Shown: positions 36,903-46,900 of the stretch, in pieces | Layout of the letters: the number at the start of each line of letters is the position of its first letter | Numbering within the stretch: position 1 is the first letter of the stretch | Assembly (NCBI GenBank): GCA_015064725.1 | Contig: SVRQ01000002.1 | Coordinates: forward strand, 78,753-142,752 | Length of the DNA stretch: 64,000 nucleotides | From: Oscillospiraceae bacterium | GTDB taxonomy: Bacteria > Bacillota > Clostridia > Oscillospirales > CAG-272 | Reading direction: 5' to 3' | Made by a program: the position numbers and the translations under genes | Notes under the pieces: model-generated | Database searches by the model: none | Told to the model about the DNA's origin: nothing | Seen by the model: only the letters and a program-made list of their open reading frames with translations

Positions 36903-37826
36903 TTGACACTTGTTGTTATGGCGGCAGGTATGGGCAGCCGCTTTGGCGGCTTGAAGCAGCTCACCCCCCTTACGGATGATAATGAATTTATTATCGATTT
37001 TACGGTTTACGATGCTATCCGCGCGGGATTTGATAAGATCGTATTCATTATAAAGGAAGAAAATCTGGAGCTTTTTGAAGAGACCATCGGTGCGCGTGTC
37101 AGAAGAAGCGGCATTGACGTTGGCTACGCTTTTCAAAAGCAGGAGCTGGGCGCAGGTTACGCCGTTCCCGCAGAGCGCAAGAAGCCTTGGGGTACGACGC
37201 ACGCCATCCTTTCTCTCGGAAAAATGAACGAAAACTTCGGCGTGCTCAATGCGGACGATTTTTACGGTTACGATACGCTTAAAAAGCTGCACGATTTTTT
37301 GGAAACTGCGCGCGACACGGACAAGGCCCATTACTGTATGATAGGCTACAAGATAGAAAATACACTCAGCGACCACGGCACGGTATGCCGCGGTATCTGC
37401 CGCGTAAGCGAAGACGGTATGCTCGATTTTATAGAGGAAAACAAGCGTGTTGAGCGTCTTCCCTCCGGAAAGATGATAAACACCTACCCGGACGGAAGCG
37501 TGGCGCTCATACCCGAAAGCTGCACTGCATCGATGAACTGCTTCGGTTTTACTCCGTCCGTTCTTGAATATATGAGGCCTTTGTTTGAAGAATTTCTGGA
37601 GCATAATAAGGATGACCTTTCCTCCTGCGAGCTGCTTGTTCCGACAACGGTGAAAATGCTTATAGACAGCGGTAAATGCGACGTTCGCGTGATCCCAACG
37701 GAATCTGTTTGGAAGGGCGTGACCTATATAGAGGACAGCGAGCCTTTCCGCGAGTTTATCCGCGAGCAGAAAGCCATAGGTAACTATCCCAAGGACCTTT
37801 GGGAAAAGGAAGAGGTTTGTGTATAA
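36903..37826 (+). CDS. Sugar nucleotidyltransferase-like NTP transferase
   Basis: LVVMAAGMGSRFGGLKQLTPL, FGVLNADDFYG; start codon may be TTG just upstream/in frame. Confidence 0.85.
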   Translation: MTLVVMAAGMGSRFGGLKQLTPLTDDNEFIIDFTVYDAIRAGFDKIVFIIKEENLELFEETIGARVRRSGIDVGYAFQKQELGAGYAVPAERKKPWGTTHAILSLGKMNENFGVLNADDFYGYDTLKKLHDFLETARDTDKAHYCMIGYKIENTLSDHGTVCRGICRVSEDGMLDFIEENKRVERLPSGKMINTYPDGSVALIPESCTASMNCFGFTPSVLEYMRPLFEEFLEHNKDDLSSCELLVPTTVKMLIDSGKCDVRVIPTESVWKGVTYIEDSEPFREFIREQKAIGNYPKDLWEKEEVCV

Positions 37827-37831
37827 ACAAT

Positions 37832-37862
37832 AAAAAACTCCCGATTTTTTGTGGGAGTTTTT
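37832..37862 (+). terminator. Rho-independent terminator
   Basis: AAAAAACTCCCgattttttgtGGGAGTTTTT. Confidence 0.75.
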
Positions 37863-37923
37863 GCTTGATGATGGACCGGAATTGTGCTAAAATTAAATAA
37901 AAAAGATAATGGAGAATATCATT

Positions 37924-39012
37924 ATGAAAAAGATTTTGGCAATATTTTTAGCACTTGCCTGCATATTTGCGGCGTGCTCCTGCGCTCTTATGCCGAGCAA
38001 CGAGCCAGATGCCTACATAACGACTTCTTTTACCGTTGCAAACGATGACGGTACAAAGGTGCTCAAGGAATTTGACGAGGTTGGCGCGGAAAAGAGAACT
38101 ACGTATGCCGCAAACGGCAAAGTGGCTTCTGTTGAAGAATTCGATAAGGACGGCAAGCTTACAAAGCGTGTTAAATATGATACGGACGGAGCTTTCGTTT
38201 CTTGCGAGGTTCGCGAATACGGCCCGGACGGCAAGGTCTGCAAGGTAAACGATTATAACGAAGCGGAAAAGCTCATTGCCGTGCGCGAATATAACGGCGA
38301 GCTCAAGCTTATCAAGCATACGAAATATTATGACAACGGCGAAATACGCATCATTCAGGAATATGACAACGCCGGCGCGGCCGTTGTGAAAACAACGTAT
38401 TACACGGAGGACGGACTTGGCTATTCCGTTGTTACGGCAGATAAAACAACGTATTTCGGAAAGCATACTCACAAGGATGAAAACGGCGTTGTAACGGCTG
38501 TTTCCGAATACAGAGATAACGGAAATTATTTGAAGATAACTTATTATAACGCGGACGGCACCGTGAAGAGCGTTTCCGATTATACGGAAAACGGCATACA
38601 CCAAAAGGATACTTTTTATAAAGAAAACGGCGTTATCTCTTCCTATGCGGAATATGATGATAACGGAGACGTGATCAAACGTGTAAAGTATAATGACGAC
38701 GGTTCCGTTTCCGAATATGACAAGGACGGCAATTGCAGACTTCACACAACGTATTCCGGCAAAAAGCCTGTTCTCGGCGTTGAATATGACGAGAACGGCA
38801 AGCGCACAAAGATTATAAATTACGATTCCGACGGAAAGCTCTACCAGGAGACCTCTTATAACGCCAACGATCAGATAACGGTTGTTAAGATGTACAATAC
38901 CAAGGGAAAGATAACCTCTTGGTCCGAGCGCGTTTACGATGAAAACGGAAATCATATAAAGGATATCATCTACAAGCCCGACGGCACGGTAGAATACGAA
39001 CTTATAGTTTAA
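37924..39012 (+). CDS. Lipoprotein with tandem YwqK/MORN-like repeats
   Basis: Lipobox FAACSC; roughly 20-aa repeats of form YDENGKxxKxxxYDxDG throughout. Confidence 0.75.
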   Translation: MKKILAIFLALACIFAACSCALMPSNEPDAYITTSFTVANDDGTKVLKEFDEVGAEKRTTYAANGKVASVEEFDKDGKLTKRVKYDTDGAFVSCEVREYGPDGKVCKVNDYNEAEKLIAVREYNGELKLIKHTKYYDNGEIRIIQEYDNAGAAVVKTTYYTEDGLGYSVVTADKTTYFGKHTHKDENGVVTAVSEYRDNGNYLKITYYNADGTVKSVSDYTENGIHQKDTFYKENGVISSYAEYDDNGDVIKRVKYNDDGSVSEYDKDGNCRLHTTYSGKKPVLGVEYDENGKRTKIINYDSDGKLYQETSYNANDQITVVKMYNTKGKITSWSERVYDENGNHIKDIIYKPDGTVEYELIV

Positions 39013-39037
39013 TAAGCGCAAAAAGTGCTTCCCCTTT

Positions 39038-39250
39038 GGCGTGATACTCTTAACGGAGTATCACGCCAGTTCTATTCGCCTCCCGGCGAGTGATATTGCT
39101 ACGCAGTGATATTCGGCTTACGCCGAGTGTTATTCGCTTCGCGAGTTTATGGGCGAATAGAATATCACTGTGAGGCGTAGCCGAACAATATCACTGCTCG
39201 CAAGGGCAATATCACTCTTTGCGAAAGCAAAGAATATCACTCATAGACAG
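39038..39250. repeat. Intergenic hairpin-array inverted repeat (ATATCAC type)
   Basis: Repeated GTGATATT / AATATCAC spacers alternating with mini-hairpins; outer arms TTCTATTCGCC...GGGCGAATAGAA. Confidence 0.7.
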
Positions 39251-39411
39251 CAGAAAAAGAGAGAGTCTTACGGAATTTTGCTTCCGAAACACTCTCTCTT
39301 CTGTTTTTATTGCAAGTTTCGCATTTGTTTTACAAATGCATCGGGCTGCGCCCATACCCCTATCTTATTTCTCCGATAAGGACATCACACATTAAGAGGA
39401 ATCACTTTTGT

Positions 39412-41064
39412 TTATGTATTTGCGTTTGCGGGAGGGAAAGCTTTGTATCCTTCGGGCGGTGTAACGGTTGCGTTATCGCCGATGGCGGTAAATTCAAAGC
39501 TGTCATAGATGAGAAGGCTTACGGCTATTTCCTGACCTTCGGAAACCATAGTACCGTCAAGATAATAGGAAACTTCATAATAATCGATATATCCGTCTTC
39601 CGTAACGTAGGCGTAAAGCTCCGGCTCGGAAATTACCATATTTTCAATATCAAGACCGAGGAGCTCTATATACGCATCTATCTGCGCGCTGAAGTTGAGG
39701 CGGAAATACGTTTCGTCAAGCACGAAATGAAGCTCTGTCATATTTTCCTCGGTCGGGTCGGGCTGTATCTCGACCTGTGTTGTGCCGGCCTCGGAAACGA
39801 TAACGAGGGATTCTTTAAGCATATTCTTTATAAGCTCGTTCGGATCGTCTTCCATTTGCGACTGAGGTATCTTTCCTGTTTCCGTACCCGACGTCATATA
39901 ATAATATCCGTTTTCATAATAAATATCGGAATACAAAAGGTTATTGAAGGCTTGGAATTGAAGCGTTTCACGAAATACGATATTGCCCGTATTTTCACCC
40001 TTTACGGACATATCCGATCTGTAAAGTATTTCCGTGCTAAGACCCACAAATTCCATATTGATGGAGCCGAACTCCGTTACGTTATAATCCGTAAGCGCAA
40101 GAGTTTTGGCAATGGCCGCGGACAGCGTTTCAAACGCGATACCCTCCTCGGAGTAGAGAGGGAAGCTTTCGTACCCTTCGGGTATATCGAGAGTTACCTC
40201 TTTATCACGGAAGAAGCTTACGCTGTAAACGTAGGATATTTTCGTAACGGAGGAAACACCGTCTGTGGGTGTCATATAGGAGAACGTGATGGAGGGGGTA
40301 TAGGAGCTAAGGTAACCGTCGCGGTCGATGGCGATATCCACCTTTGCAGAGGTTATGATGCGCTGCGTTTGTATGGAGAAGATTTCAGACATTGCCGCAA
40401 TGCTTTCCTCCATAGAGGAAAGTATATCGTTAAAAATAGAGTAAGAATCGTCTTTTTTAAGGTCAACTGTGATGTATATGTGTTTTTCGTCTTCCGTTAT
40501 TTCGGAAATGGATTTTTCGGGGATGCTCTTTATTCTTTCGGAAATTTCGGAAAGTACGTTGAATTCCTCGTCTGTTTCTTCGCTACTTTCATATTTTGCG
40601 TTAATGCCTGCCTCGGAAAGGTAATAAAAGCCGTCCTTGGCATAAAGCTTTGAGTTTAACGTCATAGTTTCTCCGTTAATTCCGATGGATTCCTTTGTGT
40701 TAACGGAATATTCCGATTTTGAAAGCACGTTGAAATCCGCTTCAAAAACGCCGCTGTAATTGAGGTCGCTTTTATTGCTTGTAACGGTAATTTCCTCGAA
40801 TATTTCCGCGCAGTAGGTTTTTTGGTTCACGGATTTATTTTTCGCGTTTGTGATAAGGAAAGCCGCACCGCCTTTTGTGGAAGGCTTCTGCATACCGGGG
40901 TATGTTGTAACTGCCGTTGTGGCTTCGGTTGTTGCCGTGGTGGCTTCCGTTGTGGTCTGTGTGGTCTGCGTTGTTTGTGTGGTTTCGCCGGGCTTTCCGC
41001 CGAAGCACGCGGTAAGACATATTATAATTGAAAGTGTCAAAAATACAGAGATTATCTTTTTCAT
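39412..41064 (-). CDS. Lipoprotein with TTQTTQTTQTT linker
   Basis: Lipobox LTACF; Thr/Gln-rich linker; large secreted domain. Confidence 0.7.
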   Translation of the reverse strand: MKKIISVFLTLSIIICLTACFGGKPGETTQTTQTTQTTTEATTATTEATTAVTTYPGMQKPSTKGGAAFLITNAKNKSVNQKTYCAEIFEEITVTSNKSDLNYSGVFEADFNVLSKSEYSVNTKESIGINGETMTLNSKLYAKDGFYYLSEAGINAKYESSEETDEEFNVLSEISERIKSIPEKSISEITEDEKHIYITVDLKKDDSYSIFNDILSSMEESIAAMSEIFSIQTQRIITSAKVDIAIDRDGYLSSYTPSITFSYMTPTDGVSSVTKISYVYSVSFFRDKEVTLDIPEGYESFPLYSEEGIAFETLSAAIAKTLALTDYNVTEFGSINMEFVGLSTEILYRSDMSVKGENTGNIVFRETLQFQAFNNLLYSDIYYENGYYYMTSGTETGKIPQSQMEDDPNELIKNMLKESLVIVSEAGTTQVEIQPDPTEENMTELHFVLDETYFRLNFSAQIDAYIELLGLDIENMVISEPELYAYVTEDGYIDYYEVSYYLDGTMVSEGQEIAVSLLIYDSFEFTAIGDNATVTPPEGYKAFPPANANT

Positions 41065-41114
41065 AATGTTATTCCTTTACAAATAGAGGTGAGAATTTTT
41101 CTCACCTCTAAAAA

Positions 41115-42050
41115 TTATTCCGTGGGCGTATCTGTGGAGATAAATTCTTTTACGCTTGTTGCAAGACCTGCAAGAGATTGAATTTCGCTGGGGATAATGA
41201 TCTTCGTTGCTTTTCCGTCTGCCGCCTTTTCAAACGCTTCAAGGCTCTTGATGGCGATAACGGATTGGGAGGGATTTGCTTCGTTGATAAGGCGGATACC
41301 CTCTGCCGTTGCTTTCTGCACCTGGAGGATAGCTTCCGCTTCACCCTCTGCACGGCGGATACGGGCTTCTTTTTCGGCCTCTGCAAGGAGTATCTGTTCC
41401 TGCTTCTGCGCTTCCGCATTGAGGATCATAGACTGTTTTTTGCCCTCTGCCGTGAGGATGTCTGCCGCTTTTGTACCCTCTGCGATGAGGATCTTTTCGC
41501 GGCGTTCGCGTTCTGCCTTCATCTGTTTTTCCATCGCATCCTGAATTTCCTTGGGCGGGATGATGTTTTTAAGCTCTACGCGGTTTACCTTGATGCCCCA
41601 GGGGTCCGTTGCTTCGTCAAGCGTTGTACGCATACGCGCATTGATAAGGTCGCGGGAGGTAAGTGTGTTGTCAAGCTCAAGCTCACCGATGATGTTACGA
41701 AGTGTTGTTGCGGTGAGATTTTCAATAGCCATTCTGGGTTTTTCCACACCGTATGTGTAAAGCTTGCAGTCCGTTATCTGATAGAAAACGACTGTGTCGA
41801 TGCGCATTTTTACGTTATCCTTTGTAATAACGTCCTGCGGATCGAAGTCCGCTATTTTTTCCATAAGGGAGATCTTGCTTCTTATCCTGTCGAAGAAGGG
41901 AAGCTTGAAGTGAAGACCCGTGTGCCAGGTCGTGTGATAAGTGCCGAGGCGTTCGATGATGTATGCCTGCGCCTGAGGCACGATGCAGATGTTCGCTATT
42001 GCAAGTACGATGATGACGAGCAATATAATGCCGAGAATGATCCAAACCAT
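41115..42050 (-). CDS. SPFH/Band 7 (stomatin-like, QmcA/YbbK) protein
   Basis: VPQAQAYIIERLGTYHTTWHTGLHFKLPFFDRI...MEKQMKAERERREKILIAEGTK. Confidence 0.94.
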   Translation of the reverse strand: MVWIILGIILLVIIVLAIANICIVPQAQAYIIERLGTYHTTWHTGLHFKLPFFDRIRSKISLMEKIADFDPQDVITKDNVKMRIDTVVFYQITDCKLYTYGVEKPRMAIENLTATTLRNIIGELELDNTLTSRDLINARMRTTLDEATDPWGIKVNRVELKNIIPPKEIQDAMEKQMKAERERREKILIAEGTKAADILTAEGKKQSMILNAEAQKQEQILLAEAEKEARIRRAEGEAEAILQVQKATAEGIRLINEANPSQSVIAIKSLEAFEKAADGKATKIIIPSEIQSLAGLATSVKEFISTDTPTE

Positions 42051-42072
42051 AATGTGTCCTCCTGTTTATTTG

Positions 42073-42528
42073 TTATTTATTTTCGTCTGTGTTTATTTTA
42101 CGGCAGATCAGCTTCACACCTTGGATGGAGATAACGCTGACGATCTCTCCGACCTCAAGATCCTCTCCGTCTGCGCTGCGTGCGCTCCAGATCTGACCGC
42201 GGACCTTTGCAAGTCCCTTGTTTTCGATATTGCAAACGCGCTCCGTTATGATGGCTTGTTCTCCTATAACGGCGTCCGCGTTTGTTGGGGTGGGGTTCTT
42301 TTTAAGAAGCGTATTCTTGAATATTATGCGCGAAAATACGATAAAAAGTACGGCGCAGACCAAGAAAACGATTATTTGCAAGGCGAGTGGTACCTTGCAG
42401 AAAGCGAGTATCATAGATATCAGTGCGGGCGGCACGAACCAAATGGCAACCAGAGAGGAAGTCAGCGCTTCCGCCAGAACGGAAAATACTATGACCGCTA
42501 TCCAGATATACGGCATAATTTGATCCAT
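42073..42528 (-). CDS. NfeD-like membrane protein
   Basis: TM segments followed by OB-fold GEQAIITERVCNIENKGLAKVRGQIWSARSADGEDLEVGEIVSVISIQGVKLIC; upstream of SPFH gene. Confidence 0.9.
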   Translation of the reverse strand: MDQIMPYIWIAVIVFSVLAEALTSSLVAIWFVPPALISMILAFCKVPLALQIIVFLVCAVLFIVFSRIIFKNTLLKKNPTPTNADAVIGEQAIITERVCNIENKGLAKVRGQIWSARSADGEDLEVGEIVSVISIQGVKLICRKINTDENK

Positions 42529-42731
42529 AAAAACCTCCTTTGTATATTTGAAATATAATATTACAATTTAATAATACCATATTTCCTTAAATTTGTAAAT
42601 AGCAAGTTTATGTAAGCATAAAAAAGTCAAAAATCATCTGTGAATTAAAACGATGCAATTATACCAATATGGGATATTTATGTTATACCGCTTTGGTATA
42701 ATATTGTCAAGAGAATTTTTGAGGTATTGGT

Positions 42732-42938
42732 ATGCGGCTTTCTGAATTGCGGAAAAAAAGGGGAATATCGCAGCTTAAATTGGCGATGGACCTGAATATG
42801 AATCAAAACAGTATAAGCCGTTATGAAAACGGCGAGCGCGAAGCGGATTATGCAACGCTTATAAAGCTTGCGGATTATTTTGATGTGTCAATTGATTATC
42901 TGCTTGGAAGAACGGACAAGCCGGAAATAAACAGATAA
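42732..42938 (+). CDS. XRE family regulator (68 aa)
   Basis: LRKKRGISQLKLAMDLNMNQNSISRYENGEREADYATLIKLADYFDVSIDYLLGRTD. Confidence 0.92.
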   Translation: MRLSELRKKRGISQLKLAMDLNMNQNSISRYENGEREADYATLIKLADYFDVSIDYLLGRTDKPEINR

Positions 42939-42992
42939 GTCAAGACCGACAAGAGTGGGGTCTTGATTTTCTTTTTAAAAGAAAAAAGAGGT

Positions 42993-43054
42993 AAAAAACG
43001 CTCAAGCGTTTTTTGAAATTATTTTATATCGCTTTTTCTTATTTAAAGAAAAAG
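42993..43054. repeat. Two-hairpin dispersed intergenic repeat, copy 2
   Basis: AAAAAACGCTCAAGCGTTTTTT GAAATTATTT..CTTTTTCTTATTTAAAGAAAAAG. Confidence 0.65.
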
Positions 43055-43501
43055 CTAGCAAAAAGATAAAAAACCCTGCAGGTTTATCGGCTATCGAAAA
43101 TGAGAATGGTTCGTTGTCCGCTTAGTGCAAACATATCTATACCCTTCTTTGCTTTGTGCAGATTTTTTACTGTAGTATAATTCTCGCTGTGCTCGAAGGG
43201 CGAATACCGCACATTTTTCACTCACAGGCTCGCAAAAATCACGTGGAATCCCATAGTGCTAACAAATCTATTGCCATTTTTATTTCGCAAAAATTTTTTA
43301 ATGTAGCCAAATTCAAATTCTGCGAATTTGAAGGCGTAACGCGGAGGTCATTAAAATTCTGCTTTTTAATGAAAGCGCGTGATAGCAACGCAAAAAATTT
43401 TTACATATGCCATCCCGCGTTTTAAACTTAAACTTTGAAGTCGGAGCTCTTCAGCTGTAGAATAAAACAAAAGAACAGGCTTTTGCCTGTTCTTTTTGCA
43501 T

Positions 43502-44347
43502 TTATTTCTGTTTTTTTGCCGCTGTGAGCGTATTTTTGAGGAGCATTGTTATAGTCATAGGACCAACACCGCCGGGAACGGGGGTGATAAAGCTTGCCTT
43601 GGGCTCAACGGAGGCATAGTCAACGTCGCCCGTGAGCTTGCCGTCCGCGCGGCGGTTCATACCAACGTCGATAACGACTGCGCCGTCTTTGACCATATCG
43701 CCCGTTACGAAATCTGCACGGCCGATAGCCACAACGAGGATATCAGCACGTCTTGTCACTTCTGCGAGGTTTTTTGTCTTGGAGTGACAAATCGTTACAG
43801 TGCCGTTTTCTGCAAGAAGAAGCTGAGAGATGGGCTTGCCCACGATGTTGCTTCTGCCGATAACGACGCATTCCTTGCCGGCAACCTCAATGCCGCTTCT
43901 TGCAAGGAGCTGCATAATTCCGGCAGGCGTGCAGGGGAGGAAGTCCGCCGTACCGAGCATCATTTCACCGATATTTTCTACGCAGAATGCGTCAACGTCC
44001 TTGGAAGGGGAGATCGCGGCAATAACTGCTCTCTCGTCTATCTGCTTGGGAAGGGGGAGCTGAACGAGTATGCCGTGAATATCGCGTCTTGCATTGAGCT
44101 CGTCTATCTTGGCAAGGAGCTCTGCCTGTGTTGTTTCCTCTGCCATTTCGATGATCTCGGAGTACATTCCGACCTCAGCGCAGCCCTTGCCCTTGTTGCG
44201 GACGTAAACCTTGGAAGCGGGATTTTCGCCCACGATGATCACCGCAAGACCGGGAACCGTGCCTTCCGCTTTCATCTGCGCTACTTCCGCTGCGATCTCT
44301 TCTCTTATTTGTGCGGATATTTTCTTTCCGTCAATTATCTGTGCCAT
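43502..44347 (-). CDS. folD: Bifunctional methylenetetrahydrofolate dehydrogenase/cyclohydrolase
   Basis: VGENPASKVYVRNKGKGCAEVG, VQLPLPKQID, VVIGRSNIVGKPISQLLL, VPGGVGPMT. Confidence 0.96.
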   Translation of the reverse strand: MAQIIDGKKISAQIREEIAAEVAQMKAEGTVPGLAVIIVGENPASKVYVRNKGKGCAEVGMYSEIIEMAEETTQAELLAKIDELNARRDIHGILVQLPLPKQIDERAVIAAISPSKDVDAFCVENIGEMMLGTADFLPCTPAGIMQLLARSGIEVAGKECVVIGRSNIVGKPISQLLLAENGTVTICHSKTKNLAEVTRRADILVVAIGRADFVTGDMVKDGAVVIDVGMNRRADGKLTGDVDYASVEPKASFITPVPGGVGPMTITMLLKNTLTAAKKQK

Positions 44348-45590
44348 TTTCTTTTACCTCTTTTTCTTCCTTATTTTCTTCTTCCGTTGTTTCTGTTTCA
44401 GTTTTGGTTTCAGCTTTGGCTTCAGCTTCAGCTTCCGTTTCGGTTTTGGTTTCAGCTTCCGTTTCGGCTTCAGCTTCCGTTTCGGCTTCAGCTTCAGCTT
44501 CAGCTTCCGTTTCGGTTTTGGTTTCAGCTTCCGTTTCGGCTTCAGCTTCCGTTTCGGCTTCAGCTTCCGTTTCGGTTTCAGCTTCCGTTTCGGTTTCAGC
44601 TTCAGCTTCTGCTTCTACTTCTGCTTCTTCCTCTTCCTCTGCTTCAGCTGTGTTTATTTCATCCGTGCTTATCATGGAATTGAGCAGCTCCATCATTTCT
44701 TCGCGGCTCTTTTCTTCTGCCTTTTTAAGACCGAACACCAAGCCGAAATCTGCAATGGCATCCTTTTCCCAAATACCTTCCTTGCAAAGCTTTGCGTGTC
44801 TTACTCTTCCGATGATGATAAGCGGAAGCGCAAGCGCGAAGCATACAAGACCGAGAAGCGCGGAAACGCGAATGTTCGTATTGCCAAGATACAGCGAATC
44901 TGTGCGCAGATTTTCTATGAAAAATCTGCCAAGACCGTACCAGGCGAAATACCAGAGCATAACCTCGCCGCGGAATTTTCTCTTTTTGTAGAATACGTTG
45001 ATGAGCGTAAAACCGAGAACGTTCCAAAGCGATTCGTAAAGGAACGTGGGGTGAACGTCCATCGTCTGGTAATCTGTAAGATGGTTGCAAAGGCGCATAC
45101 GCCAGGGAAGCGTTGTTACGCCGCCGAAGGCTTCTCCGTTCATAAAGTTGCCCCATCTGCCTATGAGCTGACCGAGCATTACGCCGGGCATAAGCGCGTC
45201 CGCGATGGTGAAGAAGTTTATCTTTTTGAATCTGGATACAAGGAACACGGCAAGCGCACCGCCGATAATGCCGCCGTATATGGCAAGACCGCCGTTCCAA
45301 ACGGCAATTATCTCATAAAACGTGTCATACCCTTCGGGATTGAAGATGATATAGTAAAGGCGCGCGCCGACGATCGCCGTTGGAACGGTTATGAGCGCGT
45401 AATCGAGCAGCGTATCGAAAACGATGCCCTCTTTTGTTGCACGCCAAGCAAAATAGGAAAAAGCAAGGATTATACCAAGGCAGATTATCATACCGTACCA
45501 TGTGACCTGTATATCTCCTATTTTAAAAGCCGTGCGGCTTATTTCAAATTCTCCGATGCCAAGACCGGGGAAGGATATTGTGGATTTCAT
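44331..45590 (-). CDS. lgt: Prolipoprotein diacylglyceryl transferase with Glu/Ala/Thr-rich low-complexity C-terminal extension
   Basis: IGRWGNFMNGEAFGG, HPTFLYESLWN motifs; about 90-aa EAETEAE repeat tail. Confidence 0.95.
   Translation of the reverse strand: MKSTISFPGLGIGEFEISRTAFKIGDIQVTWYGMIICLGIILAFSYFAWRATKEGIVFDTLLDYALITVPTAIVGARLYYIIFNPEGYDTFYEIIAVWNGGLAIYGGIIGGALAVFLVSRFKKINFFTIADALMPGVMLGQLIGRWGNFMNGEAFGGVTTLPWRMRLCNHLTDYQTMDVHPTFLYESLWNVLGFTLINVFYKKRKFRGEVMLWYFAWYGLGRFFIENLRTDSLYLGNTNIRVSALLGLVCFALALPLIIIGRVRHAKLCKEGIWEKDAIADFGLVFGLKKAEEKSREEMMELLNSMISTDEINTAEAEEEEEAEVEAEAEAETETEAETETEAEAETEAEAETEAETKTETEAEAEAEAETEAEAETEAETKTETEAEAEAKAETKTETETTEEENKEEKEVKENGTDN
44392..44640. repeat. 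In-frame short tandem repeat tract in lgt 3' end
   Basis: Iterated CTTCAG / CTTCCGTTTCGG hexamer-type units incl. a long duplicated block. Confidence 0.85.
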
Positions 45591-46900
45591 TACTTGTCCT
45601 CCTTTTCAAGGGGGTAAACTACGCTTGTTGCGTAATATTTTTCATCAAAGAGCTCGCGAACGAGCGCGTTTGCTTCCTCTACGGTTACCTTGGCGATAAT
45701 ATCGCCTATCTCAAACCAATCTGTTTCCTTTATAAGCGACATAGCAAATACCTCCGCGATATTGACGCTTTCAAAGCTGCGGATATACTCCGCATATTTT
45801 GCGCGGCGTGCATTTTCGAAGGCTTCGGGATCTATGCCGTTTTTCTTTACGTCCTCCATATAGGAGATGAACTTTTGCGTTGCCGCATCGATATCGTCCG
45901 TTTCTCCGCCGAAGATGAAATGTGCGCTTATCTTACCTGCGGAATAACCGGCTTCCATTTCGTCGATGAGCGCGCTTTCGTAAACGTCAACGGCAAATTC
46001 GGAAGCATCTCCGAAGAGTGTTTCCGTTGCAAGCTGGAGCGCGATGGTGCGCTTCATCTTATCGTGTGCGTTAAGCGGCTTATAAATATCCTTAACGCCC
46101 ATAAGGAACATAGGCTTTGCAACCTCAAATCTTGCGCTTACGAACTTTTCTGCGACCTCGCGGCTTTCCTCGTTATAGGAACGGACGATGTTTTTCACTT
46201 CGCCCGCGGGGAGCATTTTGTCTGCAACGGCGAGTATCTCTTCCATCGTTACGTTGCCCGCAACGCAAAGGAACATATTTGAAAGGTGATAGAACACCTC
46301 GTAGCATTTGTAGAGCGTGTCCGCATTTATTTCTGCGATGGATTCCACAGTGCCGGCAACGTCGATATTTATCTGGGAATCTTTATAAAGCGCGCGGATG
46401 AGGTTCATATATACGGCGAAATCGGGGTGATCCTCTCTGCCGCGTATCTCCTGACCGATGATGCCCTGTTCCTTTTCCACGTTTTCGGGAGTGAAATAGG
46501 GATGCGTAACGTAATCGAGGAGGACACCGAGATTTTCCGGAAAGTTTTCCGTGCATTTGAAGAGGTATGCAGTTACCTCTGTGGATGTAAATGCGTTTGC
46601 GCTTGCGCCGTATTTTGCAAAGCGGGAGAAGGTATCCACACCGTCCTCGTTCTCGAACATCTTGTGCTCAAGGTAGTGTGCAATGCCGTCGGGAACGCGA
46701 GTGAACTCTTCCTCCCCCTCAAGCTTGAAGCAGTTGTCCACCGCGCCGTATCGTGTGCAGAAAAGCGCGTAAGACGCGGAAAGCTCCTTTGGAATAAGGT
46801 AGATGTCAAGCCCGCTTTTGTGTTTTGTGTAATAGTATTTTTCGCCGATGAGGGCGTTTTCTTTCGTTATGATATTCATTGCGCACCCTCCGTTCCGCAA
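45590..46900 (-). CDS. M16 family peptidase (YfmH-like)
   Basis: GIAHYLEHKMFENEDGVD (HxxEH variant), downstream of second M16 gene. Confidence 0.9.
   Translation of the reverse strand: MRNGGCAMNIITKENALIGEKYYYTKHKSGLDIYLIPKELSASYALFCTRYGAVDNCFKLEGEEEFTRVPDGIAHYLEHKMFENEDGVDTFSRFAKYGASANAFTSTEVTAYLFKCTENFPENLGVLLDYVTHPYFTPENVEKEQGIIGQEIRGREDHPDFAVYMNLIRALYKDSQINIDVAGTVESIAEINADTLYKCYEVFYHLSNMFLCVAGNVTMEEILAVADKMLPAGEVKNIVRSYNEESREVAEKFVSARFEVAKPMFLMGVKDIYKPLNAHDKMKRTIALQLATETLFGDASEFAVDVYESALIDEMEAGYSAGKISAHFIFGGETDDIDAATQKFISYMEDVKKNGIDPEAFENARRAKYAEYIRSFESVNIAEVFAMSLIKETDWFEIGDIIAKVTVEEANALVRELFDEKYYATSVVYPLEKEDK

Noticed and set aside
39310-40653. 447-aa plus-strand ORF over the minus-strand lipoprotein
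   Set aside because: Antisense codon-bias artefact without initiation signals.
43496-45617. Long plus-strand ORFs (395 and 468 aa) over folD and lgt
   Set aside because: They translate the lgt repeat tract antisense as Phe/Gln/Ser/Ala runs; folD and lgt are unambiguous.
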